Below, one piece after another: positions 12,901 to 22,232 of a DNA stretch of 64,000 bases. This DNA is from Hymenolepis diminuta. Lineage: Eukaryota > Platyhelminthes > Cestoda > Cyclophyllidea > Hymenolepididae. The number at the start of each line of letters is the position of its first letter. The stretch's first letter is position 1. Location: contig CAADRB010000014.1 of NCBI GenBank assembly GCA_900708905.1, positions 1,997,839 through 2,061,838 of the forward strand, written 5' to 3'. Below the pieces are notes generated by a model that was not told where the DNA came from, ran no database searches, and was given only the letters and a program-made list of their open reading frames with translations. The position numbers were made by a program, and so were the translations under genes.

Positions 12901-15900
12901 ATGCTTCTTGAGACACTTCTCTTGAAGTATCGGTAGACTGATTGGAATACATTTTCGAACGAGTGAATGTTAACCAATATGGGAATCCAGTCCTCTAAAA
13001 TCGTCTGATTAACAGCATTTCCTCATAATATCAAGAAGAAATATGCTTCAAATTAGCATAGTCTGGGCTTGTTCAACTACCTTTAGAAAAGCAGCTTTAT
13101 TCGGTGTTTATTGTTAAAGCATTTAAGCTTTTCATAGTTGACTTACTGGTAGGCAGAGTTGAGAGGTTACTCATTTCCGTCTTTGAGCTGATGAAAGTCG
13201 CCTTGAAACTTGACTACATTGAAAACTTCAACTCCAGTGACAACATTTCCGAAATCTAACCCCCAATTAAGTGGATAATAAGCAAGAAAAGTCGATCATT
13301 TTATGTTCAATATAATCCTTAACGCAAGACAATCTCCTACCTAAGAATAGTGAATTATTTGAATTGATGGATTTTGTAGTGTGATATTCCGAATTAACAT
13401 AATAATGGCCATTTAAATTGAAAAGGAATAAATGAATAGGTAATTCCTTTTCCGACTGAATTAATTGCCCTTTAATGATGTGTAAGAGCGTCGTTAGAAT
13501 ATGTAAACAAAGTAAACAGCACATTCGGAGTGGACAATATGGGAAATTATAAGTAAAATGAAAATTCATAACTTTATAAAAACCATGTTTATTTGAATCT
13601 AGCGTAAATTCTCAATTTTTAAATATCAAATTGATATGAGTTGAAACGCTTTAAAGGTATTGAAGCAAATTTTAAACGAAATTTCAGAATTTTAATTCAA
13701 ATGAAAAATTCCTTCTTTGTAAATCTTTGGTCCGCCGTTACAAAATAATTTACCATTATGGTGTAATATTACTATTTAATTTAAGTAGCATTTAAGTTTA
13801 CAATTATTTATTTTGCACTTGTGTACTTGGTAGACTAAAAGAAGATGGAAAGCAAAAATGCCATGAGTATTGGGATGACGAATGTGAAATAACCATAACG
13901 ATGAATAATCGGAGTATTAAGATCACTGTCCTTGACGTGGAACCCCTTGAATGTGGTTTAGTTCGACGAACACTCCAGATTCAATCATCAGACAAGGAAA
14001 AGGTGAGTATTAAACATATATATTCATTTTACGATAATATCATCACCTCCTTTTAAAATATTTAAAACCCCGAAGATGGGAAAATATCTGTAAATTGCAA
14101 ATTTTTAATAGCTAGATTTTCTCGTTTAATTTAGTTTGAATACCTTCTGCTAAAATCCTCCGACATAAACACATTGATGATCATTTATGAAGTGCTCATT
14201 ATATTAGAGATTTGCGTCTCATCTCAATTTCTCCAGAATCTTTGGATTTGCTCGTTGTTATATTTCGCATGTACTCTATTACAACTTTAGGGCGTCTTGC
14301 GATTTGACGTTATTCTCGCGTATACGTGACCATTCCTTTAGTTCTTTAAAATTAAAGTCCAGCATCATCCGAACGCTGGGTTCTGTTTGATAGGAATTCG
14401 TTGAGACTGATATCGTGTATCCATTTATTTATAAATGTAGTACATATTATGTTATTCAAACTATCGAGGATATAGCTATGCATTACTATTCAGAAAAAAG
14501 ATCTGATCTGTTTGATTCGGGATATGCACTGTTTTGCTACTCAACTCGGAAGAACGTGGGCAGTTATTTCACGGAGATCCTTGTTTAATTTAATGTCGAA
14601 ATTATAGGCCACAGTCTAATGTCTACTATAATGCAATGGAAGGCCTTGTTGATTGTTATACCTGAGAAGCTGTGATTTCATTGATAGTGCAGCGTAAGGC
14701 AGAAGGGGAGCAAGAGGAATTTCTCTCATTAAATTTATATAAGTATAGAGGTTATTGCTATACATTTGGAGGCCACTTGTATTCAGCAGTTAAGAGTAAA
14801 GAAAGCTAATGCCAGTTATGCATAAGTGGCAGTGTTAAATAAAAGCTGGCGCTTTAATTTTGAATTTTTTACTTACAAGTATATTATGCATTCAGGTAAC
14901 TTTTATGCTGTTCCAACTATCCCCTTTACTTCTTAGAATATTTCCGCCAAAAGATCGACTTGGCGCAGTGAGGATAGTTAGAAACCAAGAAGTTACGACC
15001 TGCAGAATAGATAAAATAATATATCTGGCAACTAATTTTTTCACTAAAGTGCTCTAAGTGAATAGGTTTTCATCCAATATATAAGGCACAAAAATTTCTT
15101 AGTTTACTTCGTTTACTGTTGGAGGGAAAAGATATATATATTAATTAAATGCAGTTTTATTTCCATGTTTTAATAAATACATTTCCCCATTAGCCATGGA
15201 CAGTTATGCATTACAATTTCCTCCAATGGCCAGACTACGCAGCCCCGAACATGGGATTCTTTTACAACTTGGTTGAATTGTATAAAAAATTCATGGAAGA
15301 AAACCCAATCAGTCGTGACGTTGGTCCTCCCATTATTCACTGCAGGTAAGTCAAATGATCGCGGCTGATGATTGGCACTTCCATCTGTAAAATGTGATGC
15401 CCACAGTATTAAGCTGTTAAAAGTAAATTCTGGGACGGCTGAAAACCCTACCCCGAAGTAGCTAAATGGCCAGCCCCATTAACCCAAAATTCAAAAATGA
15501 GTGAGGAATTGATTGTGTCTTATTGGTTTAATGAAGTAAGGGATTGGGTTTTTCAGGTTCAGTTTTTCACATACAGCTCATTAACCAAGGACGCCACAGA
15601 GGCGTGTACATATTCTCGAAGGTAAGATAAAGCATAAGTAGGTCAGATATAATTCCCGACCTACATATGGGAATAGACGTAGTTAAAAGTGCAAACAAGT
15701 CGTTGTTTTCGATAGCTGCCTTTACAAGTCTCTATATAAATGTTTTGTTAAAACAATGGCAAATCCCACTTGCAATGTTTCTAGGATAAAACTAAGTTTA
15801 CTTGAAATGGTTGACATTATCCAGCTCATCAACTAGTGACGACCAAAGTTTAGACATTAAAGGAATAGAAAGAAGCGGTAGACTGAGTTATAAATAAACG

Positions 15901-17544
15901 ATGGACAGATCCATAGGTAGCGTTAGTGAGGCACATATAGAGCAATCGCCATTACAATGTCTGACAGATCAACTTTGAACATTCCCTGATTCTATTTCAG
16001 TTCTATCACAGGAAATAAATCACAAATATACTCTGCAGCGCCTGGAGTGATGAATGCGTAAATTGACACAGGTTTGCTGAAGGCTTTTACTGAAAATCGG
16101 CAGCGTAACTATGTAGATAAAGAAAGTATTACATGCTTGAGGTCCTGATTGATTTGACTGTTACAACAGTATTAGTAGAGTCACAGTGACGTGGGTACAT
16201 AGTGTTGTGGATTATAATTAATCACTTTGGGTCAAACTGATTTCGTGCTGTAGTTCGAAAAGGTTAGAGTGTTGAAGCTTTATTAATACTGTGTATTCTC
16301 AGATGTCAAATTAAAACTGATAATGTGGAACTGACAAACAAAAGGGGCTAGTTAGAAAATGAATGATGAACATTTTGTGAAGAATTCATTTAAAATTGAA
16401 TTGATTGTAGCACTGCGCGAGTGCGGAAAAACGAAAATTGAATTGGCACAATGACATTAAAACGTTCCAAATGCTAAATTCACCAAGAAGACCTATACGT
16501 AAAGGACGTTAAGATAAAAAGTGAATGATTAAATAAACTTAATTGCCACATGAATTACAACTTATATGGATTGATTATCAGGGGTAGCAGTAAATTGAAA
16601 AATTGGTGGAACACAACCAAAGTCGTTAATATTTTAACCAAGAAATTGCTCGTCCTTTCTCTTACGATTCCTTTTCATTAACATTAGGTAACTGATTTCT
16701 TTGTTTCCTTTTTTATATGTTAAAAGCGCTGGTGTTGGCAGAACAGGAACTTTCATAACCGCCTGTTATCTTCTTGGGAGACTTAGAGCGGATCCAAGCA
16801 CAATTGATGTTTGTGGCACCATTCTCGCCATTCGCAGATGGCGGCCGAATCTCGTTCAGGTTTGGGTACGGTCCTCCCTCTCCCCCTTTTCAACTTTCTT
16901 ATTATTAATGTACACCTAATTATTTGATATTACTTTATGCAAACAATTATAACTAAATAATATAATGATTTAATACTGGAAAAACATGTAACTAGAAGAA
17001 AAGCGGTTGGAGTAACCTAAACAATTTAATAGCTGCCCTTAGTAATTAATTTTTATTTTTTTAATGATAGAATAATTGTTATTTTAAACGGCACAATGAT
17101 ATAGTAATTTATCAAAAAATAAGAATTTCCCCTTGGGTATCCTTATAATACTGTTTTATTATACTTTTGATCCTTAAAATATTTTAATCATTTGATTTAT
17201 AATTTATTTGTTTTACTTTCCAGATTCAGTTAAAGTTTCTCTATGAGTTCGTGCAGTATTGCACTGAGCGAGAATGTATAACATTCTCATCTCTCTCAGA
17301 TAAAAATAACACCGGTTAGAATTATTTCGAATTGAATTTAACTCAGTAGTATCAGTGAAATTTTAATTTTTATATTCCTTTTTTCATTTAGAGCATGTAT
17401 ATGCAAACGTGATTGATCAGAAGGGTAAGTTTATGATAAAAGCTGAAACTGGTTGAATTTGGCTTCAATTGCGATCGATTTTTCTCCATAACATTTTCAG
17501 AAACTTCAAGACCAAATTCAGATTCTATGAAACTGCAGATATAA
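968..17544 (+). CDS. receptor-type protein tyrosine phosphatase, FN3 ectodomain, single catalytic domain (5' partial)
   Basis: A membrane phosphatase that would remove phosphate from phosphotyrosine in cytoplasmic substrates. Coding exons: 968-1258, 3009-3272, 4607-4897, 4971-5231, 5349-5633, 5702-5998, 6066-6377 (FN3 modules); 7464-7614 (transmembrane); 7914-7943, 8061-8117, 8191-8272, 8364-8469, 8540-8610, 9479-9678, 13834-14002, 15194-15345, 16727-16865, 17224-17314, 17392-17424, 17501-17544. All junctions are GT/AG and phases are continuous, giving about 1,108 codons before the missing 5' end. Catalytic motifs seen: KERNRYVDMLPYD, DYVNASYI, FIATQAP, KCHEYW, QWPDYA and HCSAGVGRTG. Many FN3 modules plus one PTP domain resembles the R3 group (PTPRB/J/O/H type). 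Orthology to a particular member is not claimed. The stop is TAA at 17542-17544. The 5' end, with the signal peptide, is missing. Confidence 0.93.
2085..2165 (+). repeat. dispersed repeat, copy 1 of a pair
   Basis: This intronic stretch resembles 8985-9070. Both read GTGAGTTCAT, then a CG-GATATTCAAA-like block, then GTTAATT, then GATCA(T/C)GCCA. It is probably an old interspersed repeat. Limits were judged by eye. Confidence 0.4.
3690..3965 (+). repeat. dispersed repeat family R1, copy
   Basis: A GA-rich interspersed repeat inside an RPTP intron. It shares block order with 29100-29345, 39590-39830 and 61640-61900: ATCCCC..., then AGCCTTTC(C/T)TGA, then a stretch around TGTATATTGGACA and ATGA...GGAAG. 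It contains an 89-codon open stretch (3695-3964) that I regard as fortuitous, because the other copies do not preserve it. Confidence 0.45.
7464..7614 (+). other. transmembrane exon of the RPTP
   Basis: This exon encodes a run of about 22 hydrophobic residues (AAVILSLLVLLLLLLIILAI and onward) followed at once by basic residues (FRQRIYRINR). That is a classic single-pass stop-transfer pattern, with the FN3 modules outside and the phosphatase inside. It starts in phase 1, matching the last FN3 exon, and ends in phase 2, matching the 30-nt exon at 7914. Confidence 0.9.
7637..7674. repeat. imperfect TA/TACA microsatellite
   Basis: An alternating TATATA tract broken by TACA, inside the intron that follows the transmembrane exon. 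Confidence 0.8.
8985..9070 (+). repeat. dispersed repeat, copy 2 of a pair
   Basis: Counterpart of 2085-2165, with the same order of short shared blocks, located in the intron before the exon at 9479. Confidence 0.4.
9679..13833 (+). other. large RPTP intron
   Basis: An AT-rich intron of about 4.2 kb inside the PTP domain, between the exon ending MLCR and the exon beginning LKEDGKQKC. It holds one degenerate tRNA-like SINE copy near 10066-10175. I see no supported coding sequence of its own. Confidence 0.7.
10066..10175 (+). repeat. tRNA-like SINE, degenerate copy
   Basis: This copy contains the family blocks GTGATCAACGTACACG (promoter A-box side), an AATCGAAG remnant of the B-box, then GTCCAACCGCATTCATTAA and TCTGGTT. 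The last blocks match the reverse complement of the copy at 39045-39280. Confidence 0.5.
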
Positions 17545-20500
17545 GGGGTAAAATTATATTTCTGAGTAAATATTTTAGTAACACTGAAATTATAGGGTAG
17601 TATCAATATTTGAACTGTTTTTTTCAATCACAGATTTGATCGTAATTTCAGATATACAATTACTTGGTTCTTGTCATTATAGGACAATCAAATTATAAAA
17701 TAAGAAAAGGAGATCAATTATAAACAGAAAGATGAAATTAGAGTATCAAAAGATTTTTGTAATATCAAATTTTTGGCGCTGAGTCGTTTGCATTTTATTT
17801 CTTGGATATAATCACCTGCATCTTGTTCTAGTATTCAAACTTCGGAACTCGATCCCTGTTTCCTTAATCAATTCGCATTTCACTATCAAGAACTTCTTGA
17901 TCACTTGATTTATCTAATGATTCAGATGCATTTTCTTCTTCTACTATCTAGGTTACAGACAGAATGACAGGAGCTAAGATCATTTTAATTTTGAAGACCT
18001 CAGTTGAATTCACTCAATTTTAACTTCAATATACATTCCCCAAATGGTAGCAGTTGACATCCAATCACTGTTTGCTTATCCGTGTACAATCTTGAAAAGC
18101 TCAAAATCGTTGCAATGTATATATATATATATGTATATAGTTAAACAAGCAGTCAATATGCACCCGTATCACGGACAAGTGATTCAGGTGACGATTCGAA
18201 AATTTGCATTTTGGAATGTGAACTACCTATTTGTACAACTGGAACACAAAAACCAGATGAAATAAGATCCTTTGACACCTTGGCATTACTCCTAACACTT
18301 ATTCTACTGCCTCCTCCATATCACTTATCGAAGCACCTTTATTTGCTTGAACGCGGTGAAAGAATTACATTTTGGTGTTAGTGAGGCTGTGCAAACAAAT
18401 TAGCTCAGAGATTGTATCCAGTTTCGTGCAATTTTGATAGATAAATGAAATAGCATAGTTCGTCATTCAGTAATAGGATTCCGGCTCAATTTAAATAAAT
18501 ATTATTTTAATACTTTTTCAAAATAAATATTGATCGATCAAGCTGGTAGTATTTACAGAGTGAATTATACCTTATTTAAACATTATTGCATTGCAATATC
18601 ACCAAACTCGTTCTCAAAAATAGTAATTACAACTTATAACTTTTATTTTAGAAGAAGATTCTTGTCTTTGAAAACCTGAAATTGTTCACGAAATTGTCTT
18701 CTCTCCTTTCTTTCAACAGTCTCAACCGAGAAAGATTGGCTCTACAACAATTTGCCCATATTTTAACCCTTCTTCTTCAAATATATCTCACCTTTGTGTG
18801 ATTTTATGTATGATATTTCTTTATACAGTATGCAATAATAAGAAGGTCGTGATATTACAAAAAATTGTATGGATGTTAGAATCTGGCGTGAGGGTGATCG
18901 GGATGTAGATAATAAATATTTGTATTGTTTGACTGATTGATTATTGCAAAATTAATATAACCTGATTTGGTTTAGATATTAAAGGAAAAGATAATCAGTC
19001 ACATAATTTTTCCAATTATGTCTTTTATAGTTTATTAACACTTTCTACGAAGCTTTTAGTTGAATAATTAAACTGTACTACCGGCATGTAAAATTGTTAA
19101 ATATCATCAAATGACCAAATATGCAACCATATGGTTTTATGAGTTTGATGTTCATGACGCCGAAGTGGATAAAATTTATACACTCATCCAAACTTAGCAA
19201 CTAAGTACATTCGGACATGATAGACTTCTGCTATTGTTTGGGCTTACGGTTTATGCAGACTTTTTTCAAATCTGCCTAGATGGTATTGAATTTAATTAGA
19301 AAGTAAATATCGGAGAAATTTTGATCACAACAGCAGTCCTCAAATCGAGTAGCGGAGAACTGGATAACTGGACGCAATCATTTTTGGTATGCCATGAATG
19401 GCAAATACCTGGAGGAGGCCATTAATAATGGTACCGGTTGTGACATGACCTCTGGCTAGGGTAAGATAAGAGATTCCATGAATAGGTCCAACAAGACTGA
19501 GATCAATGTGAGATCAAAGAACCTTAGTCTAAGAGCGCATAAGGAAAACCTGGTTATAAGAGATTGCAGCCATTTGTTTAGTATCAAGTGGTTTTGTGCA
19601 ACCGCTTTTGATGCTGTTCCATTTGAGCAAAAAAACAGATTTAGTTTGAACAATTTTTCCTGGTTCCTAACATTAATCGTCTGCCAGTCCCAAACTCTTG
19701 GGATAGCAGACGAGCTTTGGTTTTGCTCGAATGTGGTTACACCAATCAAGGCATTTGGAGACTTGATTATGGTGGATGATTTATGAGTTCTGAGAGAGAC
19801 AAGAGTATAACAATCTTCTTCGTGTCCCTTTAGTCGGCCTATTTTAAACACACGTTGTTTAGAAGAGCAGCATTCTGTAATTGCCATCGCCGATAATACG
19901 AACATGGCGATTGAGGTGTTTGGAGATAAAGCAGACGGGATTTTGGGACTGATTGTTACTTGAGCGCAAGTGGTTAGGAGACAGGTTCTTATGGGAAGAT
20001 ATGTGCAACGCCGAGTCACATGAATTGTAGTAGGAAGTACAGGTTCAATTGTAACTGAGTAGAAGTTTTGGTGGATGTGTCATAAAGAGCGGCAGTAGAT
20101 GTGATAGGATCATCACGAGATTATTTATCCTCAATTTTTGCCGAAAAATCTTTATTTCTGCAGGCAAACTCTCAATCACTTTGCAAAGTATTGAGTAATT
20201 CACTGCTTGTTGCGAAACCGAAGACTCTTTGCTTTCGACATTGTAGAAATAGTCAGAGGTGGTAAATAATACGAGCTCGTATCTTCATTAGCTTCCAAAA
20301 TATCCCACAAATTCCTCCACTCAATAATAAGACTTTAATTATTCTAGAAGGCCATTTACTCGAAATCATACCATGCAACGAATCACCATTTTAGCCCATT
20401 TAACAAATGTTGAAATTTATGAACTATTAAGAAAACGAGTGTTGACTGAATTCACTTTTTTCGTTTTGATATTTTTTTTTAATTAGAGCACAAGCAACTA

Positions 20501-20853
20501 TAAGCTCCTTGTGGGGTTCACAACGCTAACAAGGCTGATTGAATGGCGTGCGCTAGAATTTTCTGGGAAGCCTGGTAGGTAACTGGTCACGTAGAGAACA
20601 AGTGCGGACGTACGTGAAGAGACTTCCTCAACCAATCAACAATCAAGATCCCTGCAGCCTAGTGTGGTTTTGTATTTAATGACTAAGCTTTTGCATCACG
20701 GTAACAAGGAAGTGATCAATGAAACCCTCTCCACTCAGCATCTTTCTGGTTCTTACCACTGTGGGCATAGACTAGCTCATTTGGGAGTGAATTGGTAAGA
20801 GAAGGACTCCGCTAGAGGCTATTCGGACTGCTTAGGAGGATTACTTAAGTGTA
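17545..20853. other. intergenic region, no recognised gene
   Basis: AT-rich sequence between the RPTP stop and the mariner element, including the presumed 3' UTR of the RPTP. It has a short TA microsatellite near 18115-18140 and an unrecognised ORF at 19456-20019 on the minus strand, listed separately. No RNA gene was recognised. Confidence 0.6.
19456..20019 (-). CDS. unrecognised ORF, hypothetical, possibly spurious
   Basis: An open frame of 187 codons, long for this AT-rich DNA and locally less AT-rich than its surroundings. Its predicted protein has no motif I recognise. The plus strand over the same bases also has a 102-codon open frame (19478-19786). This is compatible with a remnant of a mobile element, a single-exon fragment, or chance. 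No neighbouring splice signals or homologous exons support it as a gene. Confidence 0.15.
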   Translation of the reverse strand: MTRRCTYLPIRTCLLTTCAQVTISPKIPSALSPNTSIAMFVLSAMAITECCSSKQRVFKIGRLKGHEEDCYTLVSLRTHKSSTIIKSPNALIGVTTFEQNQSSSAIPRVWDWQTINVRNQEKLFKLNLFFCSNGTASKAVAQNHLILNKWLQSLITRFSLCALRLRFFDLTLISVLLDLFMESLILP

Positions 20854-20883
20854 ACACGGGCTGAAAAGTCCCGGGCCTAACAC
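20854..20883 (+). repeat. left terminal inverted repeat of mariner copy 1
   Basis: Starts just after a TA dinucleotide. It matches the reverse complement of 22201-22230 with a two-base indel and a few substitutions, and it matches 63714-63743. Confidence 0.85.
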
Positions 20884-21030
20884 ATGGATGGCGCTAGTTT
20901 TATTGCAGTCACCTTTTTTTCAGTTAACACTAACCTTCAAAAGACAGCTGTTAAAATTTCATGATATTCTATTCATTACTTTGTGAGTTATTGTGCTAAG
21001 AGTGGCGCTACTTTTGTCATTCTCAAAACA

Positions 21031-22167
21031 ATGGATCAAAAACAATTTCGTGTTTTAATTTTACACTGCTTCTTGATGGGAAAAAATACCGTTCAAGCGA
21101 TGCAATGGCTTGAAAAATGTTATGGGGACTCCGCTCCATCAAAAACAACAATAAAACGTTGGTTTGCTGACTTCAAANGTGGTCGTAGAGACACCGACAC
21201 CGAGACACACAGAACCCAGTGGACGTCCAAATGAGGCGGTAACACCAGAAAACATTTAAAAAANNNNNNNNNNNNNNNNNNNNNNNNNNNNNNNNNNNNN
21301 NNNNNNNNNNNNNNNNNNNNNNNNNNNNNNNNNNNNNNNNNNNNNNNNNNNNNNNNNNNNNNNNNNNNNNNNNNNNNNNNNNNNNNNNNNNNNNNNNNNN
21401 NNNNNNNNNNNNNNNNNNNNNNNNNNNNNNNNNNNNNNNNNNNNNNNNNNNNNNNNNNNNNNNNNNNNNNNNNNNNNNNNNNNNNNNNNNNNNNNNNNNN
21501 NNNNNNNNNNNNNNNNNNNNNNNNNNNNNNNNNNNNNNNNNNNNNNNNNNNNNNNNNNNNNNNNNNNNNNNNNNNNNNNNNNNNNNNNNNNNNNNNNNNN
21601 NNNNNNNNNNNNNNNNNNNNNNNNNNNNNNNNNNNNNNNNNNNNNNNNNNNNNNNNNNNNNNNNNNNNNNNNNNNNNNNNNNNNNNNNNNNNNNNNNNNN
21701 NNNNNNNNNNNNNNNNNNNNNNNNNNNNNNNNNNNNNNNNNNNNNNNNNNNNNNNNNNNNNNNNNNNNNNNNNNNNNNNNNNNNNNNNNNNNNNNNNNNN
21801 NNNNNNNNNNNNNNNNNNNNNNNNNNNNNNNNNNNNNNNNNNNNNNNNNNNNNNNNNNNNNNNNNNNNNNNNNNNNNNNNNNNNNNNNNNNNNNNNNNNN
21901 NNNNNNNNNNNNNNNNNNNNNNNNNNNNNNNNNNNNNNNNNNACATCCACCGTATTCGCCAGATTTGGCTCCCAGCGACTACTGGCTGTTCGCAGACCTA
22001 AAAAAATGCTCGCCGGTAAGAAATTTGGCACGAATGAAGAGGTTATCGCTGAAACTGAGGCCTATTCTGAGGCAAAAGATAAGTCGTTTTACAAAGGTGG
22101 TATTGAAATGTTAGAGCGGCGCTGGAATGATTGTGTTGCTTTTGATGGAGATTACGTTGATGAATAA
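21031..22167 (+). pseudogene. mariner transposase, broken
   Basis: The ATG at 21031 starts MDQKQFRVLILHCFLMGKN, the N-terminal helix-turn-helix DNA-binding region of mariner transposases, continuing to TIKRWFADFK at about 21178. Shortly after, between roughly 21190 and 21215, the expected frame is lost, so the ORF ends at 21232-21234. After the gap (21264-21942) the C-terminal part is open from 21944 to the TAA at 22165-22167. It includes PPYSPDLAPSDYWLF, which carries the third Asp of the D,D34D catalytic triad, and ends FDGDYVDE. The first two catalytic Asp lie in the gap. One ambiguous base (N) is at 21179. It is judged non-functional from the frameshift. Confidence 0.85.
21264..21942. other. 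assembly gap (679 N)
   Basis: A run of unknown bases inside the mariner element. The long minus-strand frames that cross it are artefacts of N translation. Confidence 0.99.
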
Positions 22168-22200
22168 AGCTAATTTTGAACCAAAAACTGTGTTTTCTTT

Positions 22201-22230
22201 GTTAGGCCCGGAACTTTTCATCCCATGTGT
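22201..22230 (-). repeat. right terminal inverted repeat of mariner copy 1
   Basis: Reverse-complement match of 20854-20883 and followed by TA. It lies 33 bases after the transposase stop codon. Confidence 0.85.
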
Positions 22231-22232
22231 TA

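Larger units (their letters stand above)
8364..17314 (+). other. classical PTP catalytic domain, split over seven coding exons
   Basis: The domain spans exons 8364-17314 and appears catalytically competent. The nucleophile Cys codon is at 15341-15343 and the P-loop Arg codon at 16740-16742. They are separated by an intron of about 1.4 kb, so the HCSAGVGRTG loop is split after HCS. The general-acid Asp of WPD is at 15233-15235. The Q-loop is preserved only if the 16727 exon ends at 16865 (donor GTACGG), giving NLVQVWIQLKF. The earlier GT after CAG would delete two residues from the spacing between the two loop glutamines, so 16865 is preferred. Only one PTP domain is present; no D2 follows before the stop. 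Confidence 0.9.
20854..22230 (+). mobile_element. mariner-family DNA transposon (Tc1/mariner superfamily), degenerate, with internal gap
   Basis: A cut-and-paste element bounded by inverted repeats of about 28-30 bp. The left end begins ACACGGGCTGAAAAGTCCCG and the right end, read on the minus strand, begins ACACATGGGATGAAAAGTTC. A TA dinucleotide flanks each end (20852-20853 and 22231-22232), which is the mariner target duplication. The interior encodes both ends of a transposase, separated by 679 unknown bases (21264-21942). The same family is present at 63714-64000 in the opposite orientation. Confidence 0.9.

Noticed and set aside
16860..16865. Ending the P-loop exon at 16859 (CAG|GTTTGG)
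   Set aside because: It keeps frame but removes two residues between the Q-loop glutamines. The donor at 16866 restores the family spacing.
21120..22031. Minus-strand frames of 303 and 257 codons across 21120-22031
   Set aside because: They are open only because 679 N cannot encode stops. The real coding strand of the transposase is plus.
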